From Chromera velia (lineage: Eukaryota > Sar > Chromeraceae): a stretch of DNA of 27,586 nucleotides. Within the stretch, counting starts at the first letter, position 1. The number at the start of each line of letters is the position of its first letter. Of this stretch, positions 19,601 through 27,586 are shown one piece after another. The translations under genes and the position numbers were made by a program. The stretch is taken from the NCBI GenBank assembly GCA_018398765.1, contig JAHBMJ010001689.1:1-27586 (forward strand), written 5' to 3'. Under the pieces are notes generated by a model. The model was not told the origin of the DNA, ran no database searches, and saw nothing but the letters and a program-made list of their open reading frames with translations.

Positions 19601-22600
19601 AGTGCAGTGGTGACACAAGGGAAAATGAAAAAGAAACATGCATGACTTGAACGAGAGAGTGCAGTGGCGGCCCAAGAGCTGTACACAGTCTCGAAGGATC
19701 GGAGTATCCGAGTGTGGTCTCTTCCTGCGGTGATGCAACTGATGGAATTTGAGTCAGGAGAAAGGGAGAGGAAGAACGAGGAACCGTGCAGAGTGGCGTC
19801 GCATCCGTCCGCACATTTTCTGGCGGTTGGGTTTGTGTCAGGATCTGTGCGCGTGCTGGATCTCGACAGGTACGTCTGCCGGCCCGTCTCTCCTCTGTGT
19901 GTGTGTGTGCGCGCGTGAAAAATTGTTTTATTTTTGAGTTTTTTCTCTAGCACTATTGTGCTGCGTCTTTGCGTCTCTTTGTTTTCTTTTTAACCCCCAG
20001 TCTTTGTCGTTTCTCCTTTCTTTCCCCATCCTTCCTTTCCTTCTTTCCTCTGCGAGCAAGTGCCTGCCCTCCAGGGACCATCGAGGGACCCTCAGAGTGG
20101 ATGAAAGGGAATTAAGGAAATGGGCTGTTGCTTGTGCACCACGCAATCCACGCACACCTGACACGAGTTTCCCCTGATTTCTGTTCGAGAGTGGAAGAGA
20201 ACGAAGGAAGAAGATCAGACACATAGGACGCATTTAGGTAGATCTTTATGTTTGCATCACTGCAGTGGGTCTCTAGTGACAGAGGGAAGACAGCACTTCT
20301 CCCCCATCGTTGCTCTCGAGTTCCTTCCCGACCCCGACAGTGATGCCCCCCGGCCCCCCTGCTTCCTTTTGGCCCTCTGTGCCACGGGGGCGCTCTCGTT
20401 GTACCATGAGGAGACGGGGTTCCAATTGACCAGAAGCGCAGAGAACCCTGGACTCCCTGCCGTGGTGGTCGAAAGAGATAGCACCACTGCAGGGGGGGCA
20501 GGGGGGTGTCTGAAAGGGTCCCCTTTGGTTACTTCCCCTAACGGGCTTCTGCTTGCGCGCTTTGCGGGGGCAAAGAGTGTTGCGATCGTTGGGTTCCCGT
20601 CTCTGCGGCTGCTGGAGAGAATCCGCATCGGGGGGCCTACTAGCGCTGTGGTGACGTCGTTTGCGTTCTCGGAGGATAACTCGGCCGTTGCAGTGGCATC
20701 GTCTGACAGCAGACTGAGGGTTTATCCGCTTGGGGTGGTGGCTTTGGGAGTGGAGGGTGAGGGCTTGGGTGGAGCAGAGAAGGGGGGACTGAGGGGAACT
20801 GCAGGGGGGCTTCGGTGCGCGTACAGCGTTCCTCTTCTGAGTGGCGCTGTGGGTGGGTTGTGGTTGTCTTCCTACTCCTCCGTTCCCTTCCCTGAGTCTG
20901 CAGGGCTGGGGGCAGAGAGGCTCCGTCTGCATGGGTTTGGAAGAGAAGCAGCAGAGAGAGAGGAGATAAACAAGGCAAGGGCACGGCAGGTCCAAGTGGC
21001 CATCACGGGGGGGGCAGACAAACAGATTAAGGTCAGGCAGGCAGGAAGGAAGTCCATGCAGAGGGTGACAGAAAGACAGACAGACATTCCTGGTGTGTGA
21101 GTGCATGAGTGTTTTTCTTTTGTTGGCAGGGTATGGATAATCTCATCTGGTCGAGTAGAACTCTCATACCTCGCAGACTTTACCTCCGTTGTGTTTCCAT
21201 GTGTACTCCCTCTGCGTGTGTTTGCCTGAAGAGGTCTGGTATGACGGACTCTGCCTCTGTTTATTTCGCTCTGCTTCGCTGTGTGGTACTTTTATTGTAT
21301 CAGTATGTGAATGATGGACTTCGCGTGTCTGTGCACAGGTGTGGGATCTGACGGACTCTGCTGCGAAGGGAACAGGCGTACACAAAGGAGGGGGGTCCCT
21401 TTTGAGTGGTCTGTCCATGTCGACTTTTGAGTCTCCCCCCCCCTTCCAGTGCTTCGTTGGACACTCTGCGCTTCCCTTCAAGATTCTGACCACCGGGTCT
21501 CATGTTGTGTCTGTGAGTGAGGGGGAGGTGTTCGTGTGGAGGTTCCAGGGTCCATTTCTCCAAGCGTTGAACGACGCGAGGGTGCCCGCTTTCGTCACAG
21601 GGGGGACTGCAGGAATGGAAGTTGAGGAAGTGCACCCGTCTGTGCATGCCACCAAGACAGGGGGGTTAAGGACAGAGAGAGTTGTGCAAGAGGAGGTGAG
21701 TGCCTCGGAAGTTGTTGAGAGTCGGGCGGTAGCGGCAGTTGCTGAAAAGGGAGGTGAGGCGTGGTCTGCCATGACGGAGAGAGGGGATCAAGTGATGGAT
21801 GCCGGTGGGTTGCCTTCTGTCTCGGGGGGATCCCCGTCCCCTCCTGGTCTTGTTTCTTCTCGTGATCTGACTGGCGGGCAGTTGAGGGGAGAGATTGAGG
21901 GCCTCCTTCGTGAAGGGGATGAAGAAGAAATGAGGGGTGAGGCTGTTGTGGAGGAAGGCCGCGGAGGACGCACGCTTCCTCTTCTGCGTCAAGAGGAGAG
22001 CATAAAGTTTCGACCTCTGCATGTGTGCGGATCCTCTGCAAGCACGTGTGCGACCCCGTTTGTTTGGAGGCCCCAGCTGGGTCAGTCGGTCGGTCATTTT
22101 TTCTTTTCTTTTCTTTTCTTTCAATTAGACCGTCGAAAATGAATGCTTTCTTTCACTCGCTCACTCTGACCTTGATTGATTCCCTTTTCCACCTTCAAAA
22201 GTATTGCCTCGTTTCTTTGTCAGTATGTCCCTGTGCCCTTGTGTGTGTGCCTCCAAAAGCCTAGCTCGACCTTTTGGGTTCGTGTACGGTGTCTCTGTGC
22301 GTGCATCCATGAGAAGTTTTCTTGTCTATCTGTCTGTCCTCCCTGCTACGGACGTCCTTTCGACCGACCCACCGCAATTTTGAGGTGCATTTCATTGCAT
22401 GCAGGTCTGATTCTTCACTCCGTCGGCAATTGCGTTCATGTGGAGAATCTTCGGGACCCTCTGACTGAGGAGGAGAGCGGGAAAATTGGGTTGAGGGCCC
22501 AGCAGGGAGAAGGAGAGGGGGATGGAGACGGGGTCAGTCTAGGGTCCTCTAGCAAGAGACGATACAGTCTTCTGGCCTCTGACGTTCATGAAGCGTTGAG

Positions 22601-24474
22601 AGGGGCTGTGCGTGCTTTGGCGCTCTCCGAAGATGGCACTGTTGCAGCGACGGTGCACAGGCTGGAGTCTCAGAGCGGGCAAGCGGGTGTTCGGACTTTG
22701 TTGGCCCTCTGGGGCGTTGAAAAATGTGTGGTTTCGTGTCTGTCTGAGCTGTCTGAGGAATATAACGAGGGCCTACCTCGACTTCTGTTCGTTGGAGGGG
22801 GGCCCTCTGAGAACCCCCGTGTGAGGCTGCCCACATATGTGGTGACGTCGTGTGTGTCCTCCACTGAAGGGGAGGTGGGTGTGCTTCGTCAGGACGTTTT
22901 CTGTTGCTCTGAAGGCCTGGTGAGGGCAAGGGGGGCCGAGGGGAAGTTTCGCCCCATCAGCTGGGTATCCTCTCTGTGCACTAGTTCATGTACTCTGGGG
23001 TCGACTCTGGTGGCCTCGGAGGGCGGCGCACACGTGGGGTGTCACGATGAGTGGGTTACTCTGGGTGAGGGCGTGTGCCTGTTCTGGCAGGTGCTGCGTT
23101 TGAGGAGGGAAGCAAAGAGCCTCTTTCAGGGTGGGAAGGAGTCGAAAGGAAGGGTTGTGAGCAGTCGGCAAAAGCAGACAGGGGCATCTGACCAGGTTGC
23201 AGCAGAAGGGGAAGACCAATTCGTTGTAGAGCTTCAGGTCAGTTTCTGGAGGGATGAGAAAGAAGAATCTCTGTCGCACCATGCAGACCCTCGTAAACTT
23301 GCTCGATACTGCGCTGAGCATGCATGCATTCATTCAACCCTTTATCCATTTTGGTTCCGGTGGCCTCTTTGATACCTTTCTTTGCCCAAAAAGGAGACAG
23401 AGAGAGCAGGGCGCTCTGAATAAGCGTACGTCTTTCTGAGAGCACCCTCATCTATCTGGACAGCTGAGAATCGAAGCGGTTGATGGATAGATACATCAGG
23501 GCATGGGGTTGAGGAGCGGACTTTATTTTTGTGTCTTGACATGATGACAGAAAGGATACGTGTGCGTGCGTCCGTTGACTTATGATTTCCCTTCCTTGCT
23601 GTCTGTCCTTCTGATGCAGCACCAGCAAATGCAGAGTTTCCCTGAGTATCTTGTCTCTTCTTCTTCTTCTTCTTCTTCTGCTTCTGCCTCGGCACACGAG
23701 ACGGCAACGACGGAAAAGGAAAAGGATCTGAGGGCGGGTAGAGGACACATCAGCGCAGGGAAACCACCTCTTTTCACTTGTGCAGGTCTGACTCGAGCAG
23801 GAAAGTGGGGCCCTGCTCTGCTGTTTGTTGGCACAAACCAAGTGAGTTGCAGCGCGGGATCGGTGTCTGTCTGTATTCTCTCTGTGTGTGTCCGTCTGAG
23901 TGCGGGCCTGTCTGCTTGTTGTGTTCTTCGTCCTCCTCTGCTCTGCTCTTCAGTGCGCCATCGGGAGTTTAGCTACGTGGGCTTTCCAAAATGGACCCGG
24001 TCTACCTACTTGTTGCTTTTTTTCAAGTAGCTGGTCTTCTTAAGTTCATCCGTTCATTCACTTCCTCCTTCTCTTCTGTTTGCCTGGTTGGCTGAATGTC
24101 TGGTTGCATGCAGGGCTCTGTGATCTGTGTAGACTTCGATCGGAACAGACTGCTTTTCGAAGCCCTATTGCAACATTCTCCTATAGGTCTGTCTGTTTGT
24201 CTCTCTCTCTCCTACCCTCTCTCTCTCTCTCTCTCGTTGTCTTTGCACGGGGGGTTGGCGATGAGAGGGAGTGGATAGATTGATAGATAGAAAGATAGAT
24301 AGATAGATCGGTATAGGCATGTCAGGAAGAGAGTCCTCTCTGATTGATGAACATGCAAGCTTTGCTTTCTGCTTCTTTCCTCGCTCGGATCCGGTTGGCC
24401 CTTTTTGCTTTCTCTTGTTTGTGTTTTCTTTGTTTCGTTCATTGGTTGATATTCTCTTTCTTTCTTTCTTTCTT

Positions 24475-24505
<31 letters not shown>

Positions 24506-27500
24506 CTCTCTCTCTCTTCCTGCATGATCGTTTTGCAGACGCTATCGGTTTGAGTCTCGACGGCGCTTCTTTGGTGGCGGCTTTCTCTCCTGCGGCCTCC
24601 GTGTGTCGTTTCCGGGTGGACGCACTGGTCAAACAAGCAGTGGCGAGGGGAACGCAGAGTAAAGGGAGCCAGGGGGCAGCCTCGCACGTGTTCAAACGGT
24701 CAGGCGCTTTGGCTTCTCTTTTTGTCTCCTTGGGCCACTTCGTCTTTCTTGTTCTTTCCATCTTCTTCTTCTTCAAATTTGGGTTCGTCTTTCGCGCTTT
24801 TCTCTTCTGGTCTTTTCTTGGCCTGGGTTTACGTTGGCTAGAGTGAGTGAAACGATTGCCCATTCCTCTTTTTTGTCCATCCAAGTCTTTCTTTGCTTTC
24901 TCTATGTTCTTGCACTCACAGTCCTTCTTGCAATTTATAATAAATTATGTTTTCCTTTTTGTCTTCCCTCGGGCTGTGTTTCGTCATCACCCGCAGTGAA
25001 GACGAAGAAAAGGGCTAAATGCACGACCACGCTACGTCGATGCATTCTGCCCCGTTATTCTGCCTGTGCATGCAGGCACGACTTGACGAAGAAAGAGAAT
25101 TGGTGGAAGCGCAGTGAGAGGGGGGTCTCCGAGGGGGATCGTCCCGCCGCCGTGGAGGGGGAAGGGGAGACGGCGATCATGGAGGAGGGGGGCGCTTCCT
25201 CTTCGGCTCTCTCCTTTGTGCCTTCAGAGCGAGGCAGGGCTCCTCCGCAGAGAGGCGGCGGGTCTTCCTCTGCTCCAGCTGGAGGCGCCCCCCCCGCGGC
25301 AGAGGGCAGGGACCTCTCTCTTCCCTACCTCCCTGTGGACGGGCGGGTGGTCTGTCTTCAGTTCGACGGGGGGGCGGAGGAGGTGAGCTGCTCCACAGAA
25401 ACAGGGAGGTTGTGTGTGTATATGGACAAGAAGAGAAAGGGGTGTCTCTTCAAAAGAAAGAGAAAAGAGGCAGGCTGCATCTGGAAATAGGCAAGCAGGC
25501 GAAGAGAAGTGAGATTGAAGGAAATTGAACAGAAGAGGCAAAAATTCGTTCTTTTCTGTTCGTGTTTCTGTCTCCGTCTGAGGACTTGAGTGCCTTCTCG
25601 AATTTGTGTGTTTGTAGCTGAGTTCGGCTAAGGGCACGTGTGACGGTTGCATGGGACGATGCGACGTCTTGGTCAGAGGATCCTGCATGCATGGGTTTCC
25701 TTTCCTTTCCTGTCTCCTGCTCTATTGCGTTGTACTTACTGCATGTGTTCTGTTCTGCAGGGTTTGGTGGCGACGGGCAGCAACAGCGTTTGGTACCTGA
25801 ACCTTGTGGAGAAAGTGTCTGTGCGGCTGCACGGTGCCCACACAGGGCCACCCTCTGTGGTCGCGTCTTCTTCGTCGATCTCCCCCCCATGGGTGCGCGG
25901 GGAGGGAGGGCAGCAGCAGCGGCAGGTTCTGCTGGCGTCGGCAGCGGCAGACCTCTCTGTGCGGGTGTGGAGCGTCTCTCTGTGTGTGTCTCCTTCACAA
26001 GTGGCCGATGATGTGGCGCGGCCGCAACACGTGGCCCTTTTTGCAGTGCCTTACAGGTGGGGGGTTTCGCTTTGCTGAGTGCTGGATTTGTTGAGATCAA
26101 GGGGTGCTCTTTTTTTTTGTTAGTTCTACAGGGCAAGGCGTAAACCGTGCAGCGAGCTTTGTTTCTTTGGAATGAATTCCTAAACTGAGCGAATTGCGAA
26201 TGTAGATCGATTCGCACAGATTTAGCCCTGGGAGTGTGACCCCGCTGCGTGCGTCAATTTGCCATTCTTTGTCTTCATGAAGTATTTATTCTTACAGCTG
26301 TACGGCTTGGTTGGTTTGAGTGAATGAGACCACAACGGCTGGGGGGAGGGCTGCCTCGATCTATCGATCGGGGGGATTCATCCATCCATCCATCCATCCA
26401 TCCATCCATGCGTCCAGGGAGACAATGAGGGAGGGACGCATTTGGTTAGACATGTATCTTGTGCAAAGAGAAGGCATGCAGGGAATTGAAGAGCGATCGA
26501 CCGCTCTCCAGGGACTGCGTACATGTGCTTATATGTATGTGTGCGTGCGTGTGTGAAAGTGTGTGTGTGTGTCTGTGTGTGAAAGTGTGTGCAGATGCTC
26601 GGACTTGTGCTTCCTCGCTCTCCCCTGCCCGTCGGGGCGGATGCTGTCAGATGGAAAGGGTGAGACGGAGACTTCGCCGCTTCTCCTGGGGACCTTTACG
26701 GACGGTGCAGTGCGTCTGTTTGACTCTGAGCAGATGAAGGCGGTGGCCAAAATCGGCCTCGGGGATGAGGGAGACGCTCCTTTTCGCGTTGCAACGGTGG
26801 AAGGTGCGTATTGATGCGGGGAGGCTGGTAAACTTGAAAGAAATGTTTTCTTTTCTTTTCTTTTCGCTCTTTTTCTCTCGTTGCTTCTGTCTCTTCGTGC
26901 GTGAATTCTTCCTACTGCTTGAAATTTCTTTGTATGAGAATTCTTCCTACTGCTTGAAATAAATCCCTCAGTTGATCAATCGACCAAGTCTCTTGAGGCT
27001 GGGGCGCGCTTGGAAGGAGCTTTCGTGAAAGAACTCTGTGGCCGTCTTAATTGAGTCTGAAAGCTTCTGTGGAAAAGAGCGCAGTGAACTTTTTTTGCCT
27101 TCACTTGTCCTTGGTTGTCTTTTTTCTCTCCCTGGGCGCAGAGGTGTCCCTGCAGGTGAGTGTGAACTCTTTTCTCTTCTCTTTGACTGCATGACCATTT
27201 GATGGGGGGTTTCTTTTTCTGTTCATTGTGTTGTTTGTGTATCTTTCGCAGCTGGACTTGCCGTTGTGGGCACGCGGAGGGGTTTTGTGGTCCTTCTCGA
27301 AGTGTTCAGAGAAGAAGACGATGAGGAGGCGGACGGTGAGGGCGTGGCGGGAGAGGTGGAGAGGGGGGAAGGGTCTCCGGTGGGTGCAGCGACTGTCCCT
27401 CCGGCTCCCTTGTCGGTGGGTGCGCGTATGAGTGTGGAGGACAGGGGCAGTGGGGGCTCTGTGTGCTCTGTGGCGGTGGCGAGAGGCGTTCCGAGAGGGG

Positions 27501-27586
27501 GGGGCGGGGGGGCAGTTGTGGCTGTGGCGTGGACATCAGGGGTTGTGCGTGTGTACAAAGTGGAGGAGAGAGGGGCGACAGAGGGG
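12366..27586 (+). CDS. WDR90: WDR90/POC16 homologue (CFAP20-like domain plus WD40 arrays), 3'-partial
   Basis: WDR90/POC16 is a centriole microtubule-wall protein of flagellated eukaryotes. Exons in phase: 12366-12533, 12681-12797, 12939-13055, 13368-13559, 13992-14059, 14377-14672 (or 14633), 14976-15810, 16184-16325, 16677-16793, 17291-17340, 17803-17897, 18090-18235, 18526-18699, 18950-19103, 19665-19869, 20266-21031, 21339-22080, 22405-23237, 23620-23841, 24114-24186, 24539-24698, 25076-25382, 25761-26056, 26595-26803, 27252-27586. This totals 6819 nt, or 2273 codons, against about 1750 residues in human WDR90. The excess is mainly low-complexity inserts. The ATG at 12366 is the first after an in-frame TGA at 12270, if that stretch is unspliced. 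The order of segments follows the family from the N-terminus to near the C-terminus. I expect roughly 100-200 more residues beyond the window. Introns are 141 to 561 nt, all GT-AG. Confidence 0.92.
13757..13862 (+). repeat. (CT)n then (GT)n dinucleotide repeats
   Basis: In the intron 13560-13991 of WDR90. This CT-to-GT order recurs in the intron at 16617-16673. Confidence 0.9.
14060..14130 (+). repeat. (GTCA)n / (GGCA)n repeat starting at a 5' splice site
   Basis: The donor GTCAGT at 14060 is itself the first unit of a GTCA run of about five. A GGCA run follows, then a second GTCA run. The rest of the intron (to 14376) includes (TTCG)n at about 14240-14259 and a G-run. Confidence 0.9.
14411..15447 (+). 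other. WDR90: Low-complexity linker between CFAP20-like domain and first WD40 array
   Basis: The coding parts (to 14672, then from 14976) are rich in Ser, Gln, Pro, Arg and Gly and are probably disordered, about residues 232-477. The donor of exon 6 is ambiguous. GTAAGG at 14673 and GTAGGA at 14634 both leave phase 1, so a 39-nt difference is possible. The intron 14673-14975 is pyrimidine-rich. Confidence 0.65.
16617..16673 (+). repeat. (CT)n/(GT)n repeat leading into an acceptor
   Basis: The dinucleotide tract runs directly into GTGTGCAG and the exon at 16677. Confidence 0.9.
16799..17137. other. Assembly gap (324 N) followed by 15 G
   Basis: Ns occupy 16799-17122 and a G homopolymer fills 17123-17137. 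The exon ending at 16793 (phase 0, GTGAG donor) and the one starting at 17291 (phase 0) join into DVSRVPRDGN+AVLVARQVSDFP. This aligns without a gap to the human protein, so the missing bases are inferred to be intronic. The true length of the gap is unknown. Confidence 0.9.
17341..17802 (+). other. WDR90 intron 10 with short direct repeats
   Basis: It starts GTCAGTCAG. A roughly 27-nt segment at 17586 (TGCTTTTTTGAAGATGGGG) recurs imperfectly at 17665, with a partial copy at about 17617. No exon is seen. Confidence 0.5.
19551..19664 (+). repeat. Two 57-bp tandem units, each ending in a splice acceptor
   Basis: The unit from TGGTGACACAAG to GAGAGAGTGCAG occurs at 19551-19607 and 19608-19664 with only a few mismatches. 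Each ends in GTGCAG followed by TGG, so two near-identical candidate 3' splice sites lie in tandem. The downstream one opens the exon at 19665. Upstream the intron (19104-19550) has a short (CTGT)n tract. Confidence 0.9.
21561..22000 (+). other. WDR90: Inter-array linker of WDR90
   Basis: About 145 residues rich in Glu, Gly, Val and Ser, with no WD pattern, entirely within exon 17. Human WDR90 also has a non-conserved linker between its two arrays at this place, so the position is ancestral while the sequence is not. Confidence 0.7.
22097..22124 (+). repeat. (TTTTC)n tract
   Basis: A short pentanucleotide run in the intron 22081-22404, just after the GTCAGTCGGTCGGTCA donor. Confidence 0.85.
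24282..24309 (+). repeat. (GATA)n tract
   Basis: A short GATA repeat in the intron 24187-24538. It is purine-rich on the sense strand, unlike most intronic repeats here. Confidence 0.85.
24455..24517 (+). repeat. (CTTT)n, (TGTC)n, (TC)n compound repeat
   Basis: A compound pyrimidine-rich repeat in the same intron, ending about 20 nt before the TTTTGCAG acceptor of the exon at 24539. Confidence 0.9.
26057..26594 (+). other. WDR90 intron 23, 538 nt
   Basis: It contains (CATC)n at about 26378-26409 and a GTGT-rich end from about 26530 leading to GTGTGCAG at 26589-26594. No other exon is seen. Confidence 0.7.
26903..26960 (+). repeat. 23-bp exact direct repeat
   Basis: The segment starting GAATTCTTCCTACTGCTTGA occurs at 26903-26925 and again at 26938-26960, period 35. 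It is in the last intron (26804-27251). Confidence 0.9.

Larger units (their letters stand above)
15448..21560 (+). other. WDR90: First WD40 array of WDR90
   Basis: It starts with LEAVRVMGRSAV and FFGHESPVEVLTVSDDGRLV. It then runs through HVRLWYV, VKRLAFD, LRLVSCGRENVRFWRI, HVFVGSADGAVLQ, CCVTAAEDGHVRVWRLPLDF, AEVSPDGRRVLCGTEDGNVG, LYTVSKDRSIRVWSL, GFVSGSVRVLDLD, FAFSEDNSAVAVASSDSRLR, IKVWDLTD and SVSEGEVFVWRF. Each blade aligns in order with human WDR90. Exons 16 and 17 (766 and 742 nt) are much larger than the rest. An insert of about 90 residues (Gly-rich, then Glu/Arg-rich) interrupts the last blades at about 20745-20990. Confidence 0.85.
22001..27586 (+). other. WDR90: Second WD40 array of WDR90, cut by window end
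   Basis: It opens with FRPLHVCGSSASTCATPFVW, LILHSVGNCVHVENL, the counterpart of the VGYSGNGRANMVW lead-in of the human second array. It continues with VRALALSEDGTVAATVHRLE, LLFVGTNQGSVICVD, IGLSLDGASLVAAFSP, VVCLQFDGG, LVATGSNSVWYL, LASAAADLSVRVWSV, GTFTDGAVRLFD, LAVVGTRRGFVVLLEVF and VVAVAWTSGVVRVYKVEE. Exon 19 carries a Ser run from a (TTC)n repeat at about 23666-23688. The last exon is open to the window end. Confidence 0.85.

Noticed and set aside
24165-24884. A 239-codon minus-strand frame rich in Lys, Arg, Thr and Gln
   Set aside because: It is antisense to WDR90 introns and exon 21, contains repeat-derived DRQTDRQT runs, and has no domain.
27142-27155. A 14-nt micro-exon between AG and GTGAGTG (AGGTGTCCCTGCAG)
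   Set aside because: It would accept phase 1 but leave phase 0. The next exon (27252) needs phase 1 to read AGLAVVGTRRGFVV. Direct joining of 26803 to 27252 is in phase and aligns to the family.

Overview
This window is nuclear DNA from an intron-rich eukaryote. Coding sequence is split into many GT-AG exons of about 45 to 830 nt. Introns are full of tri- and tetranucleotide repeats, and there is one 324-base run of Ns. The three genes encode a glutamate-receptor-type ion channel, a Nup98-like FG protein and a WDR90/POC16 centriole protein, which fits a unicellular eukaryote with a flagellate ancestry. The style (GTGAGTGAG donors, CTGTCTGTCTGCAG acceptors, low-complexity introns) reminds me of chromerid algae such as Chromera velia. 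That is an impression, not a demonstrated identification.

Layout. (1) About 1-5470, plus strand: the 3' part of an ionotropic glutamate receptor-like channel (end of S1, M1, charged linker, M3, S2, M4, cytoplasmic tail). It has an apparent +1 frame break in the last large S2 exon. (2) 5471-7342: intergenic, partly AT-rich, with a possible DNA-transposon end. (3) 11093 down to 7343, minus strand: a four-exon gene that I can join in phase into a 560-residue protein. It carries two GLEBS-like (Rae1/Gle2-binding) motifs of Nup98 type, FG-containing Gly/Ser-rich segments, a UBA domain and a C-terminal C3HC4 RING. A nucleoporin-like protein ending as a probable ubiquitin ligase is the most novel item here. 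(4) 11094-12365: divergent intergenic region. (5) 12366 to beyond the window end, plus strand: a WDR90/POC16 homologue, 25 exons in phase (2273 codons in the window). It has an N-terminal CFAP20/DUF667-like domain followed by two long WD40 arrays. Exons 9 and 10 join in phase across the N gap, so the gap appears to lie inside an intron.

The genes do not form a pathway. The nucleoporin-RING and WDR90 genes are head to head and may share a 1.3 kb upstream region. The second theme is intron biology. Several splice sites lie inside tandem duplications, two of them beside related palindromic elements. Many donors and acceptors run straight into tetranucleotide repeats built from the splice motif. 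The sense strand of introns is mostly pyrimidine-rich, and this flips with gene direction.
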